Shown one piece after another: positions 1 through 8,228 of a DNA stretch of 64,000 nt. The stretch is from positions 248,001-312,000 of the forward strand of contig NZ_JAPSKE010000001.1 of NCBI RefSeq assembly GCF_031177825.1, given 5' to 3'. Every line of letters starts with the position of its first letter. Within the stretch, counting starts at the first letter, position 1. This stretch comes from Paenibacillus sp. (GTDB lineage Bacteria; Bacillota; Bacilli; Paenibacillales; YIM-B00363). A program made the position numbers and the translations under genes. The notes under the pieces are model-generated. The model saw only the letters and a list, made by a program, of their open reading frames with translations. It did not search any database and was not told the origin of the DNA.

Positions 1-27
1 ATATAACTGGCGCATCGCGATCGTCAT
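1..27 (-). CDS. 5' end of an unidentified gene running off the left edge
   Basis: Only nine codons are visible, starting with ATG at 27-25 (MTIAMRQLY). An AGGAG-type ribosome binding site lies on the minus strand at about 37-41, a normal distance upstream. The gene diverges from the Rrf2 regulator, which is the usual place for a regulatory target. Too little is present to name a product. Confidence 0.35.
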
Positions 28-80
28 GAGGGTTCGCTCCTTTTTCCAAACTGCGTATAACCTTACAAATTCTACTGATC

Positions 81-97
81 GGGAGGGAACTCCTCCC
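81..97. promoter_or_regulatory. Inverted repeat in divergent intergenic region, possible operator
   Basis: GGGAGG and CCTCCC arms, 6 bp each and perfect, are separated by GAACT. The repeat lies between the divergent left-edge gene and the Rrf2 regulator gene. Rrf2 proteins bind dyads near their own promoters, so an operator role is possible, but this sequence matches no Rrf2 box that I recognise. Confidence 0.25.
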
Positions 98-184
98 ATT
101 CCGCGAAAGCAGTTACCTATAGCATACCGGAACGACCCGACCGCTGTTTGCCACCAAACATATGTTCTCATATAGCGCGTGCTA

Positions 185-214
185 TTGCAATAATGGACAT
201 TACAGGTCTATAAT
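185..214 (+). promoter_or_regulatory. Sigma-A promoter of the Rrf2-flavoprotein operon
   Basis: TTGCAA at 185-190 and a perfect TATAAT at 209-214 are separated by 18 nt. Transcription would start near 221, so the in-frame ATG at 162 cannot be the start codon from this promoter. It leaves a leader of about 20-30 nt before the AAAGGAG motif. Confidence 0.7.
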
Positions 215-239
215 AGTCACTAATTACGTACGGAAAGGA

Positions 240-674
240 GTGCGCATCATTCAATTTTCCAAAAGCACCAGCTACGCGCTTCACGCACTGGTTCGACTCG
301 CCCGATCGGAGCCCGGGGTCAATGTAGGCATTAAGGAGCTTTCCGCATCGCTCGGCATCCCTGAAAGCTACTTATCTAAGGTCATGTCCAAACTAAGGCA
401 GGACGGCCTCGTCCGCGCCGTGACGGGAGCGAGCGGCGGATACGAGCTGGCTCGGTCTCCCGAAAAAATTTCATTCTTAGACGTCATTCAGGTCATCGAA
501 GGCCGCCAACATCTATACGAATGTTTCCATACCGACGCGCAGCGTCCTTCGAAACCGCAATGCCTCATTCATCAGGTGATGGACGGCGCCGAGGAACGAC
601 TGCTTCAGTATTTACGAGAACATACCATTCAATGGGTGCTCGACAGGAGGAAGGAACATGAACCGATTGTTTGA
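240..674 (+). CDS. Rrf2 family transcriptional regulator
   Basis: This is a winged-helix DNA-binding protein of about 142-145 residues, the usual Rrf2 length. The N-terminal stretch FSKSTSYALHALVRLA and the GIPESYLSKVMSKLRQDGLV recognition helix are typical. Only one cysteine pair is evident in the C-terminal half (in ECFHTD and PQCLIHQ), so an Fe-S cluster as in NsrR/IscR is uncertain. The start is unclear: GTG at 240 overlaps AAAGGAG (234-240), while ATT at 249 lies 8 nt after that motif and gives MQFSKST, a family-like N-terminus. The gene overlaps the next one by 17 nt, so the two are probably one operon and the regulator may sense the redox state governed by the flavoprotein. Confidence 0.88.
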   Translation: MRIIQFSKSTSYALHALVRLARSEPGVNVGIKELSASLGIPESYLSKVMSKLRQDGLVRAVTGASGGYELARSPEKISFLDVIQVIEGRQHLYECFHTDAQRPSKPQCLIHQVMDGAEERLLQYLREHTIQWVLDRRKEHEPIV

Positions 675-1566
675 CGCTTGCGTGATCGGAGGCGGACCGG
701 CCGGCTTAAGCGCGGCGTTGGTGCTCGGCCGAGCGAGAAAAGACGTCGTCGTCGTCGACGAAGGGCGCCCGCGAAACCGCGTCACCCGCGAATCCCACGG
801 TTACCTAACGAGAGACGGCATTCCGCCGGCCGAATTTCGGCGAATCGCGCGAGAGCAAATCGAGGCCTACCCTTCCGTTCGTTTCGTCGAAGACGCCGCG
901 GTGTCGATCTCCGGCGTCGACGGGGACTTCCGAATCGCGACCGCGCAAGGAACGATCGTAAGGAGCAAGAAGCTGCTCTTCGCCGTCGGCAAGAAAGACC
1001 TCCCGGTACATATCGACGGTTTGTCGGAAATATACGGGAAGAGTGCCTTCGTCTGTCCGTATTGCGACGGATGGGAACTGCGGGATCAGCCGCTCGTCCT
1101 GATCGCGAACGGCGCAAGAGCGCTGCATATGGCCAAGACGATTTCCGGCTGGTCGCGTCGGCTCACCCTTTGTACCAACGGACCCGAGGGATGGACGGAG
1201 GAACAACGCGAGGAGCTCTCCAGGCATCAAGTCCCCTCCTATGCGTCGCCGATCCGGCGCATCGCGTCGGTCGACGGCATGGTCCGACACGTCGAGCTGG
1301 AAGACGGTACGCGCATCCATTGCACGGGGATCTTCTTCGCGCCAAGGCTTGCCGCCGGCTCCGAGCTTCCGATGGCGATGGGCTGCCGCGTATCGGAATC
1401 CGGCTCCGTCGTCGTCGACCCTTTCGGCAAGACGAGCGTTCCGGGCATCTTCAGCGCCGGCGACGCGGCGACGGAACTGTATCAGGTCGTGGCCGCCGCT
1501 TCCATGGGTTCGTTGGCCGGCGTGGCCATCAATTCCGAGCTGCTCGAGGAAGCCTGGAACGCTTAG
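658..1566 (+). CDS. NAD(P)/FAD-dependent oxidoreductase, thioredoxin-reductase-like
   Basis: This is a 302-residue two-dinucleotide-binding-domain flavoprotein. The FAD-binding GGGPAGLSAAL loop is at about 11-21, a CPYC redox pair at about 133-136 and the C-terminal FAD motif SAGDAA near 267. The CxxC sits where thioredoxin reductases carry their active disulfide. The start is supported by AGGAGGAAGG just upstream and by overlap with the Rrf2 gene. Many relatives of this size are encoded next to regulators and reduce small thiols or quinone-like substrates; the partner here cannot be told from sequence. Confidence 0.88.
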   Translation: MNRLFDACVIGGGPAGLSAALVLGRARKDVVVVDEGRPRNRVTRESHGYLTRDGIPPAEFRRIAREQIEAYPSVRFVEDAAVSISGVDGDFRIATAQGTIVRSKKLLFAVGKKDLPVHIDGLSEIYGKSAFVCPYCDGWELRDQPLVLIANGARALHMAKTISGWSRRLTLCTNGPEGWTEEQREELSRHQVPSYASPIRRIASVDGMVRHVELEDGTRIHCTGIFFAPRLAAGSELPMAMGCRVSESGSVVVDPFGKTSVPGIFSAGDAATELYQVVAAASMGSLAGVAINSELLEEAWNA

Positions 1567-1619
1567 GTTCGCAATGGAATTAACCTTCCGGACGCGAACG
1601 GGACGCCTTTGATAGGCGC

Positions 1620-2117
1620 CTACCCGAGAAGGTTTCCTTTTTCGAATAACACGTAAGCTTTGTAACGGTCCAAGTCCTGGCTCTTATAGAATCGTAACAA
1701 TTTCAACTTTCGGTACAAGATCGCCAAGTCCAATGGGTGTTCGCAAGTAGCGAACGTTCGCAGCCGGTCCCCCGCCAGCTCCTGCAGCACTTCATACAAC
1801 GCCACATGCTGAGGGTGTCCGTATTCTCCTTCAGGCCCGTGCGTAACGATGACGCGGTAAGGTCGTTCCTCGATCGTTCGGCGCAGCGCCTCCTTGAGCG
1901 CCGGACGATCGAAATCGCCGCGCCGCCGATCCGGAAATGTCCAGATGTCGCGCTCCGCACCGACGTAACGCATCGCCTTAGCGAATTCTTCGCGCCGGAC
2001 CCGGTTGTTGCCGTTCGTGACGCAAACGACCTTCCACCCTCTCCCCTCAAGCAGCGCGGCGCCGCCGAAGATGCTTTCGTCATCCGGATGGGCGACGATC
2101 ATTAACTTATCCGGCAT
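1620..2117 (-). CDS. PIG-L family deacetylase
   Basis: This 165-residue protein belongs to the LmbE/PIG-L fold of Zn-dependent N-acetylglucosaminide deacetylases. The metal-binding AHPDDE motif (residues 9-14) and the later GHPQH motif (near 118) are present. It is shorter than BshB-type enzymes (about 220-235 aa), so it is a compact version. The start overlaps the end of the upstream glycosyltransferase gene by 11 nt, indicating translational coupling. Together they could add and deacetylate an N-acetyl sugar on a lipid or small molecule. Confidence 0.88.
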   Translation of the reverse strand: MPDKLMIVAHPDDESIFGGAALLEGRGWKVVCVTNGNNRVRREEFAKAMRYVGAERDIWTFPDRRRGDFDRPALKEALRRTIEERPYRVIVTHGPEGEYGHPQHVALYEVLQELAGDRLRTFATCEHPLDLAILYRKLKLLRFYKSQDLDRYKAYVLFEKGNLLG

Positions 2118-3192
2118 CGCCTTCCCTCCTTACTCGCTCATACAATCGCATAAGGATTCTTGCGACCTGAAGACGGTCGAACCTGCGAATCATCTCCTCC
2201 CGCCCCCGTCTCCCCCATTCGCTCCGCAGCGAAGGACTGGACAAGGCGATTCGCGAAGCTCCCGCGATCGAACCGGCCGTCGGTCTCCAATCGGCTCCAT
2301 GATCTCCGTAATATTTCCGCCATGCATAATCGTACAGAGGGGGCGTTACCAACCCGACATCGCCTTTCACGCCCACGGCGACGACGACCCGTTCGCAGGA
2401 CATCGCTTCCAACGCGATTCGCCCTGTCCCGACGACGACGCTGGCCGCCGAATAAAACTCCGGCATTTGTTCGACGTAGCCCAACGTATGGATGCGAGAG
2501 GCATGCCTCGACTTGCGGGCGAGCCCCGAGAGCCACTCCGCGTCGGCACCGTCGCCGGCCATTAGAAGGTGCGCCTCCGGGAACGTCTCCGCGAGCTCTC
2601 GGTCGAACGCCTCAAGCACAAGCTTGCCGATCTCCCCTTTCTTTCGATGCAATCGGCTGGCGTACGCCAAGACGGGAACGCCCGGATCGATCCCGCAGAC
2701 GGAACGGAGTCCGCTGCCTCTGTCGCGAAAGCGCTCGGTATCGATGGCGTTCGGTACCACGACCGACTCGATGCCGTTCGCTCGAAGCCAAGCCTGCAGG
2801 GCCGGGCTGACGCTGACGTAATGCGATACGGCGGACTTCAGCGCGAGGTTGCCATCGCCTCGGTAATGGACCGTGAATACGAGCGGTATTCCCGCGGCGG
2901 CCGCCGCTCCCGATAACAGCAATGCCACGTCCGCATGATGCGCGTTGATCACGCTCACGCCTTCTTCAAGCAACGACCTCGGCAACGAAGCCGCATGTTC
3001 GGCGTCGATGCCGCGAACGTCGCAGCCGAGCGCGGCGAATTTCGGCAGCAGCGGACCGGTCGGCGCCGCAGCGACGACCAACACCGAGACGCCAAGTTCG
3101 AGCAGCGTCTTCGTCACAGTATAAACGTAGGTTTGTACGCCGCCGACGTTGAAATTTTTCATCGCCATCGCGACCCGCAACGCTTTCCCCAT
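2107..3192 (-). CDS. Glycosyltransferase family 4
   Basis: This 361-residue GT-B fold enzyme has an N-terminal acceptor domain (VGGVQTYVYTV near 16-26) and a C-terminal nucleotide-sugar domain with SRLHRKKGE near 180 and an ALEAMSCE motif near 262, the conserved E-x7-E region of GT4 enzymes. It is coupled to a PIG-L deacetylase by an 11-nt overlap, the same gene logic as BshA-BshB in bacillithiol synthesis. It is not clearly BshA, so the acceptor is unknown. A 5' AGGAGGG ribosome binding site precedes the ATG. Confidence 0.88.
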   Translation of the reverse strand: MGKALRVAMAMKNFNVGGVQTYVYTVTKTLLELGVSVLVVAAAPTGPLLPKFAALGCDVRGIDAEHAASLPRSLLEEGVSVINAHHADVALLLSGAAAAAGIPLVFTVHYRGDGNLALKSAVSHYVSVSPALQAWLRANGIESVVVPNAIDTERFRDRGSGLRSVCGIDPGVPVLAYASRLHRKKGEIGKLVLEAFDRELAETFPEAHLLMAGDGADAEWLSGLARKSRHASRIHTLGYVEQMPEFYSAASVVVGTGRIALEAMSCERVVVAVGVKGDVGLVTPPLYDYAWRKYYGDHGADWRPTAGSIAGASRIALSSPSLRSEWGRRGREEMIRRFDRLQVARILMRLYERVRREGDAG

Positions 3193-3328
3193 ACATTCGC
3201 CCTCCTATGTCCTTATACGATATTCACCCTATGTTCGACGAGGTCGGGTTGCAAGGGACAGTCGCCGAGCGGCGCGGCGTATAGGACAACGAAAGGCGGT
3301 CATATACATGAGCAAGGAGAGGATGTAT

Positions 3329-3829
3329 ATGCGATTCACGATTCAGTATATACCTCTGAAGAAGATCGACGCGTCCGCCACCGTCCGCATCACCGAACGC
3401 ATCAAGCAACTGCGCGCCGTCGTCTGGGATAGCTCGAACCTGCTTGCCGTGAAGAGAAACCGCCGGGACGGCAGCTTTACCGTCGTCGGCGGACACGACC
3501 GTTACCGGTATATGAAAGCTCATACGAATAAACTGTACGCCCCTTGCGTGCTCGACGAATCCAAGGATTCGCCCGCCGCATCCGTCCCGTCCTGGATCCG
3601 GAAATTCCGCAACCGCAATCTGCCGAGGAAGTTTCCGAAATTCCACCCGGAGAAAATCACGCCCGCCGGCTGGTCGATCATCCGCGCGTTCGCGAAGGAG
3701 GAACCGCGATTCGAGCGGCTGACGCGGCTGCAGCAGGTGAAGGTGCTGCTCGTCGCCGTGCGGTACAAGAAAACCGTCGTCAAGGCGATGCGCGCCATGG
3801 TGGACGACATGACCGGTTCCGACGGGTGA
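3329..3829 (+). CDS. ParB-N-terminal-like conserved hypothetical protein
   Basis: This 166-residue basic protein begins MRFTIQYIPLKKI, with GGHDRYRYMKAHT near residue 52, a layout resembling the ParB/sulfiredoxin-type N-terminal domain (a 'VVGGHDRY' loop after two short strands). The C-terminal half has a helical basic region. I favour ATG 3329 because AAGGAG (3314-3319) lies 9 nt upstream; ATG 3308 and 3323 are in frame and possible. Similar proteins are common in Paenibacillus without known function. It is monocistronic, with a hairpin terminator immediately downstream. Confidence 0.6.
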   Translation: MRFTIQYIPLKKIDASATVRITERIKQLRAVVWDSSNLLAVKRNRRDGSFTVVGGHDRYRYMKAHTNKLYAPCVLDESKDSPAASVPSWIRKFRNRNLPRKFPKFHPEKITPAGWSIIRAFAKEEPRFERLTRLQQVKVLLVAVRYKKTVVKAMRAMVDDMTGSDG

Positions 3830-3841
3830 ACGCAACGCATC

Positions 3842-3880
3842 GAAGGCCGCCCCAAGTCGTTTGCGACTTCGAGGCGGCCT
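3842..3880. terminator. Convergent hairpin terminator
   Basis: GAAGGCCGCC (3842-3851) pairs with GGCGGCCTTC (3872-3881), with an inner AAGTCG/CGACTT stem, between convergent genes. The U-tracts are short on both strands, so efficiency is uncertain. Confidence 0.6.
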
Positions 3881-3907
3881 TCTTGGGCTTCCAGCGGACA
3901 GGCTTCC

Positions 3908-4492
3908 TTACGTCCGTTCTCCGATATGCTTCGTACAGTTGTATAGCTCGCACGTCCATTTCGCGTCCGCGAACGTAAAGATCGTTACGGACGTATTGCC
4001 TAGATGCTCGTTCATCTCCGCCTCCGGCGCCAATCGGCGCAACGTGTTCCCGATCAACGCGCCGTGGCTGACGATCAGCACCCGTTCTCCCGGATGGCGG
4101 TCGAGAACGTCCGCGACGAACGATTCGCCGCGAGCGGCTGCGGCTTCCGGCATCTCCCGACCGAAGTCCATCGACTCCCAAGCGGAACCGAACTGCAGCA
4201 CGCGCTCGTCCGGCGTCGTTCCTTCCAGCGTCCCGAAGGAGATTTCCCGCAGCCGCGGATCGACGCGTACGGGCAGCCCCAGCGCCGCCCCGATCGTATC
4301 CGCCGTCTCTTTCGCGCGCGACAGGTCGCTCGCGTAGACGACGTCCCATGCTTCTTCGTTCTTCAGCCTCTCCGCGACGAGCCGGGCTTGCGCCCGGCCG
4401 GCGTCGTTGAGCGGAATATCCGTTTGTCCTTGCGCTCTTCGTTCCATATTCCAATCCGTCACGCCGTGACGAATCCAACCGATCGTCGTCAT
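3908..4492 (-). CDS. Histidine phosphatase family protein (PhoE/GpmB-like)
   Basis: The 194-residue protein carries the phosphoglycerate-mutase-superfamily signature IRHGVTDWN near residue 7, with the phospho-accepting His. SRAKET follows near 58 and the second catalytic His is in VSHGALIGN near 143. This is the broad-specificity phosphatase branch rather than glycolytic mutase, judging by length. It lies 27 nt downstream of a WapI-like gene on the same strand. Confidence 0.88.
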   Translation of the reverse strand: MTTIGWIRHGVTDWNMERRAQGQTDIPLNDAGRAQARLVAERLKNEEAWDVVYASDLSRAKETADTIGAALGLPVRVDPRLREISFGTLEGTTPDERVLQFGSAWESMDFGREMPEAAAARGESFVADVLDRHPGERVLIVSHGALIGNTLRRLAPEAEMNEHLGNTSVTIFTFADAKWTCELYNCTKHIGERT

Positions 4493-4519
4493 GCGAATGC
4501 TGCCCCTTCTTTCTTTCGA

Positions 4520-4990
4520 TCAATCCGTGCTTCGAATGCTTTCGACGAGGATGCCCGACGCCGTTCCGCGCACCGGGTACCGATCGACGACGTCCCGCAG
4601 CTGCCCGATCAGCTCCGGCAACGCCTCCGCCGAGGCGAGGAACCCTAGCGCCAACGTCGTCCGCCGGCCGGTCGGAGGCGTCAGCCTGCCGGACCACGCC
4701 AACCTTCCCGCTTTATCGACTTGCAGCGTCAACCCGATCGTATCGTCCATATTTTCCAGACGCGCCTTCCCGCTTCGAGAGGACGACAGCCGTTCGATCT
4801 CGACCATGAGCGCCCGGAACTCTTCGGTGCGGATCGCGGTCGGGTACGAAGCCGCGATGCCCGGCGTCGCCGCCTCTACGTCGCATGCGAGCCAGTTGCC
4901 GTCCCAATAACAATTCGCATCCGGGTATGCATACCCTCGTACCTTAATGACCAGCCGTTCCCCTACGTCCCCAAACACTCGGATCTCCAA
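4520..4990 (-). CDS. WapI-type immunity-like protein, putative
   Basis: This 156-residue protein has a predicted beta-rich N-terminus with D-x-NWL (DGNWLACDVEA near 29) followed by a helix with IRTEEFRALMVEIERL. That pattern resembles the WapI family of immunity or immunity-derived proteins in Firmicutes. No toxin gene is adjacent, so it would be an orphan. It has a glycine-poor soluble composition and no signal peptide or membrane segment. The assignment rests on pattern memory only. Confidence 0.5.
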   Translation of the reverse strand: MEIRVFGDVGERLVIKVRGYAYPDANCYWDGNWLACDVEAATPGIAASYPTAIRTEEFRALMVEIERLSSSRSGKARLENMDDTIGLTLQVDKAGRLAWSGRLTPPTGRRTTLALGFLASAEALPELIGQLRDVVDRYPVRGTASGILVESIRSTD

Positions 4991-5112
4991 AGACGTACCT
5001 CCGTTTCGGATGAGTCTTTACAGGTCAATGCGCGATGTGGTCTCTTGGTTGGAAAACGCACCAAAATCATAAGTACGCGATGCCGAATCGTCCCATTCCA
5101 TACTCCTTGTTC

Positions 5113-5709
5113 TTATTGAAAGAAGCGAATATGATTCCATTGCGTGCGCAGCCGATCCCACGATTTGCGCCAAGCGCTCCGATCGTCGGGCAGCAGCTCG
5201 AGTCGCGCGAGCGCCGCGATGCGCTCCGCGTTGTCGCTCACGCTCCAACCGTCCGTATCGAGGTGATGTCGGAACGTCTCGTCGCGCAAGCCCTCGATGC
5301 ACCGATCGATCTGCCTCGCGGCCCAGGAGCGCTCGCCGTCGCCTCGACTTCGGAGCCGACGCAGCAAGACGTCTTTCGAGGCGCATAACGCGAAGTGGTG
5401 CACGACGACCCCTTCGCTCCGCAACCGACCTGCCATCTCGGCGAAATAGCCCGGATTCACTACGGTCATCGGAACAAGTACGACCCCGTCGTACGACGCG
5501 TCGATATATTTCAACATCCCGTAGTTCGTCTCGCGCCACATTGGAAAATCTTGGAAGTCGTCCCGCATGGCCGAAGACGGTACATTCTTACGGATATAAT
5601 AACCCGCGTTCTCCGGATCGAACACGAAGGAGTTCGGAATTCTTCGGTGGAGCTCGAACGCCGTCTGCGTCTTCCCGGCCCCGAACGCCCCGTTAATCCA
5701 CACGATCAT
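5113..5709 (-). CDS. tmrB: TmrB-like ATP-binding tunicamycin resistance protein
   Basis: The 198-residue P-loop protein opens MIVWINGAFGAGKTQTAFEL with Walker A GAFGAGKT at 7-14. It resembles B. subtilis TmrB along its length, including FVFDPENAGYY, VPMTVVNPGYF, VHHFALCASKDVLLRRL and SWAARQIDRCIEGL. TmrB confers resistance by sequestering tunicamycin at the membrane in an ATP-dependent way. The gene appears monocistronic. A natural resistance role is inferred from homology only. Confidence 0.9.
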   Translation of the reverse strand: MIVWINGAFGAGKTQTAFELHRRIPNSFVFDPENAGYYIRKNVPSSAMRDDFQDFPMWRETNYGMLKYIDASYDGVVLVPMTVVNPGYFAEMAGRLRSEGVVVHHFALCASKDVLLRRLRSRGDGERSWAARQIDRCIEGLRDETFRHHLDTDGWSVSDNAERIAALARLELLPDDRSAWRKSWDRLRTQWNHIRFFQ

Positions 5710-5770
5710 GCGTTTCGCCTCCGATGGGATACGATACCAAAACCGCTATGCACTATCTTATCCGATACCG

Positions 5771-6271
5771 TTAGGTCCGTAAAGATTTTACTTGTTCACG
5801 GGATCCGGATTCCGTCTCTTCCGCAAGCTTCTTCAGCGCCGCATTGCGATCCTCAAGAAATCGGGTCATGTACCGTCTTAATATCAGCCTCTCGACGAGC
5901 CAACCCAGCGGGCCTAACGGCGCCGAGAACGTCAGCGTGTCCTTCATTAACGTCTGCGCTCCGTCGCCGATCGGCTCGAAGTCATGCTCATGTCTCATGC
6001 GCTTGAACGCGCCGCGAACCATCCGATCCACGAATCTGAGAGGACGATCGAATTCGACGATTTCGGAGGTCAGCTTCTGCCTCACCCCGAGATGCGTCGC
6101 GTGGAACGTAACGGTTTCCCCCAATTCGATCCTGCCGCTCGTTCTGCCGGCGACGGCCCGCTCCTTCGTGCGCTTCCACACCGTCCGAGTATGGACGTCG
6201 ATATCCCGAGCCAAGTCGAAGACCGTCTCGATCGGGGCATCGACGACGATGCTCGTCTCCACTCGAATCAT
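5771..6271 (-). CDS. SRPBCC family protein (START-like hydrophobic ligand-binding)
   Basis: This 166-residue protein begins with VETSIVVDAPIETVFDLARD, the typical first strand and helix of the SRPBCC/polyketide-cyclase fold. LGETVTFHATHLG and DTLTFSAPLGPLGWLVE follow, and a C-terminal helix carries the conserved RFLEDRNAALKKL. Such proteins bind hydrophobic ligands. The gene is 15 nt from the upstream phosphatase gene and probably cotranscribed with it. Confidence 0.85.
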   Translation of the reverse strand: MIRVETSIVVDAPIETVFDLARDIDVHTRTVWKRTKERAVAGRTSGRIELGETVTFHATHLGVRQKLTSEIVEFDRPLRFVDRMVRGAFKRMRHEHDFEPIGDGAQTLMKDTLTFSAPLGPLGWLVERLILRRYMTRFLEDRNAALKKLAEETESGSREQVKSLRT

Positions 6272-6286
6272 CTCGTCGCCTCGCTT

Positions 6287-6844
6287 TCATCCTCCCGCAC
6301 GTTCATCCCATACCCGTTCCATCTCCACGAAGTCCCCGTCTTGAAATGAAAGTTTGTACACGTCCGGATTGCTAAGCGCCTTCCAAGTCTCGAAGCCGAC
6401 GGAAGCGTCGAACGCCTTCAGAAGCAGCGCCATCAGATTGCCATGCGTCGCAGCCGCGACGACGTTCGCTTCGCCGTTCGCGAGCTCCTTCACGACCGCC
6501 AACGCCCGTTCCGTCGCCCTGCGGGAAGATTCGCCGCCTTCGAGCGCGACGTCCATCTCCTCGAAGGATCGCCGCAGATGCTCCATCCAGTCGGGAAGAT
6601 CCCGTCCGCTCAGCACGCGCTCGCTCAGACGCTCGTCGACGGCGGCGTCGATCCCGAGCCGCCGGGACAGCGGCTCCACCGAACGAACGGCGCGTCGGAA
6701 CGGACTGGATACGATCTTTTGGATCCCCTTCCCTGCCAAGGCTTCCGCTAGTCGCTCCGCTTGCTTCATCCCTTCTTCGGTTAACGGCGCTTCCGCTTCC
6801 TGGCCCGCAGCCTTGCAGTGGCGGATGAGATAGATCGTCTTCAT
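6287..6844 (-). CDS. Histidine phosphatase family protein with RHC motif
   Basis: A 185-residue phosphoglycerate-mutase-fold phosphatase. The N-terminal signature is LIRHCKA instead of the usual RHG, so the residue after the catalytic His is Cys; the later SSPFRRAVRSVEPL and AATHGNLMALLL elements are intact. The start overlaps the stop of the Nudix gene by 4 nt (ATGA), so the two are translationally coupled. The substrate is unknown. Confidence 0.86.
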   Translation of the reverse strand: MKTIYLIRHCKAAGQEAEAPLTEEGMKQAERLAEALAGKGIQKIVSSPFRRAVRSVEPLSRRLGIDAAVDERLSERVLSGRDLPDWMEHLRRSFEEMDVALEGGESSRRATERALAVVKELANGEANVVAAATHGNLMALLLKAFDASVGFETWKALSNPDVYKLSFQDGDFVEMERVWDERAGG

Positions 6845-7287
6845 AAGTACCCCGCCCTCTTCAGAACAAGCTCGGAGAAGGGCTGCAGCCCCGGAATCGG
6901 CCGATCCAACGGGAAGTACGCCAGCGCCAACCCTTCGTCGTCGTTCACCTTCGGCTCCCCTTCGACGCCTTCCGCCTCGTATACCGCCATCACGTTATAG
7001 ATTTCGTCCCCATGCGGGTACTTGAAATACATATCCTTCCCGGATAACAACGCGACGAATTTGAATCCGCCCGCGGTCAATCCCGCTTCCTCGTACAGTT
7101 CCCTTGCCGCCGCTTCCTCGAAGGAGTCGCCCAGCTCCAGCGCGCCGCCGATCGTCCCCCAGTCGAGCGTATCGGCTCGCTTTTGCAGCAAAATATGCCC
7201 CTCCTCGTTCCTGACGATCACGCAAGCGCCGGCCATGATCAGCGGCGCCGTACCGACGTATTTCCTTAGCTCCTTAATGTATCCCAT
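6841..7287 (-). CDS. Nudix hydrolase
   Basis: This 148-residue protein has a Nudix box at about 49-71: GALELGDSFEEAAAREL followed by YEEAGL, with the REx2EE residues intact. The N-terminal strand AGACVIVRNEEGHILLQKR is typical. It probably hydrolyses a nucleoside diphosphate derivative. It sits between a GNAT gene (9 nt upstream) and a phosphatase gene (4-nt overlap), an apparent operon of housekeeping hydrolases. Confidence 0.9.
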   Translation of the reverse strand: MGYIKELRKYVGTAPLIMAGACVIVRNEEGHILLQKRADTLDWGTIGGALELGDSFEEAAARELYEEAGLTAGGFKFVALLSGKDMYFKYPHGDEIYNVMAVYEAEGVEGEPKVNDDEGLALAYFPLDRPIPGLQPFSELVLKRAGYL

Positions 7288-7296
7288 GGTACTTCC

Positions 7297-8112
7297 TCAC
7301 CCTTTCGACCAAGTCGCGCGCGTATACCCCAATCTCATTCCTGTCCTCTCCATGTTCCGGGAACTCTGCGACGCATAGGAGGCTTGTCCTACGACGAGCT
7401 CGCACCGCGCCGTCCGGGCTTCCCGCATCCGTCTCGCGATCAACGCCGTCTGCAGTCCCCGGTTTCTGAATTCCGGCAGCGTCGCCGCGAAGGTGAGCGA
7501 TGCCGTCCGATCCTTCGCGAACATGACGCCGACCGCGCCGGGCTCTCCGTGCCATTCCGCGACGTAGAATCGCCAGCCCGCGCGCCCCATCAACACTTCG
7601 TTATTACTAGCAACGTAAGGAATTCCATCGTCGCCTAAGCCGGTGCCTCTGCAATGAATCGTCGCATAGAGTTCAGCCTCTTCCTTCCCGATCTCTCGGA
7701 TTCGGATCGAATCGTCGACTGCCGGCAAGCCAGACCCGGTCGGTTCGGCATACAAGGATGCGTGGAAGCCCGATTGGTAATATCCACGGGAATGAAGCGC
7801 TTGGAATAGCTTCTTCGTTCCGTTGCCCGGCGTAATTTCGAATTGCGGAATCCGACCGCGAGCTTGGTAGAATTCGATAATGTCGTCCAAAACATCGATT
7901 TCTTCTTCGGATAGCAGCTTCACCGTATTGAACTGAGGCCAGGGCATCGATTTACTGTAGAATGCCAACGCGCCGCCGAATCGTTCGAACTCGACGCCTT
8001 CCGGATTCCCCGCTCTCTCCCGGATCGCGGTCATTCGATCGAGCATGTATTCCGACTCCGAACGCTCCAGCGTTCCATACAACGGTTCCGTCATGAGCGA
8101 TCCCAACCGCAT
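7297..8112 (-). CDS. GNAT family N-acetyltransferase
   Basis: The predicted protein has 271 residues from ATG 8112, chosen because GAGG lies 5 nt upstream; an in-frame upstream ATG at 8154 lacks this. The C-terminal half holds a GNAT core with EWHGEPGAVGVMFA, LPEFRNRGLQTALIARRM (acetyl-CoA loop R-x2-G) and a YASQSSRNMERTGM segment. The N-terminal half is a helical or second degenerate GNAT unit. The acceptor is not identifiable. Confidence 0.82.
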   Translation of the reverse strand: MRLGSLMTEPLYGTLERSESEYMLDRMTAIRERAGNPEGVEFERFGGALAFYSKSMPWPQFNTVKLLSEEEIDVLDDIIEFYQARGRIPQFEITPGNGTKKLFQALHSRGYYQSGFHASLYAEPTGSGLPAVDDSIRIREIGKEEAELYATIHCRGTGLGDDGIPYVASNNEVLMGRAGWRFYVAEWHGEPGAVGVMFAKDRTASLTFAATLPEFRNRGLQTALIARRMREARTARCELVVGQASYASQSSRNMERTGMRLGYTRATWSKG

Positions 8113-8193
8113 GACACCTCTTTTTCCTGTTCTGAAATGCGACTTAAGCTCCAATAATCGTTGTCCGGCGGGGCCAAATTGCCTTTTTTAGGG

Positions 8194-8222
8194 TTTCATT
8201 CGAAAATTCTTTATGATATGAT
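8194..8222 (+). promoter_or_regulatory. Promoter for convergent small RNA
   Basis: TTTCAT (8194-8199) and TATGAT (8217-8222) are separated by 17 nt, a good sigma-A match. No plus-strand open reading frame with a ribosome binding site follows, but structured RNA and a terminator do. Confidence 0.5.
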
Positions 8223-8228
8223 TTAATA

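Noticed and set aside
1620-3192. Naming the PIG-L/GT4 pair bshB/bshA
   Set aside because: The deacetylase is too short for BshB and neither protein shows clear BshA/BshB-specific segments; named only at family level.
4520-5709. A toxin-immunity island formed by the WapI-like and TmrB genes
   Set aside because: No toxin, Rhs/YD-repeat or secretion gene nearby; TmrB is a drug-sequestering resistance protein rather than an immunity protein, so the pairing looks accidental.
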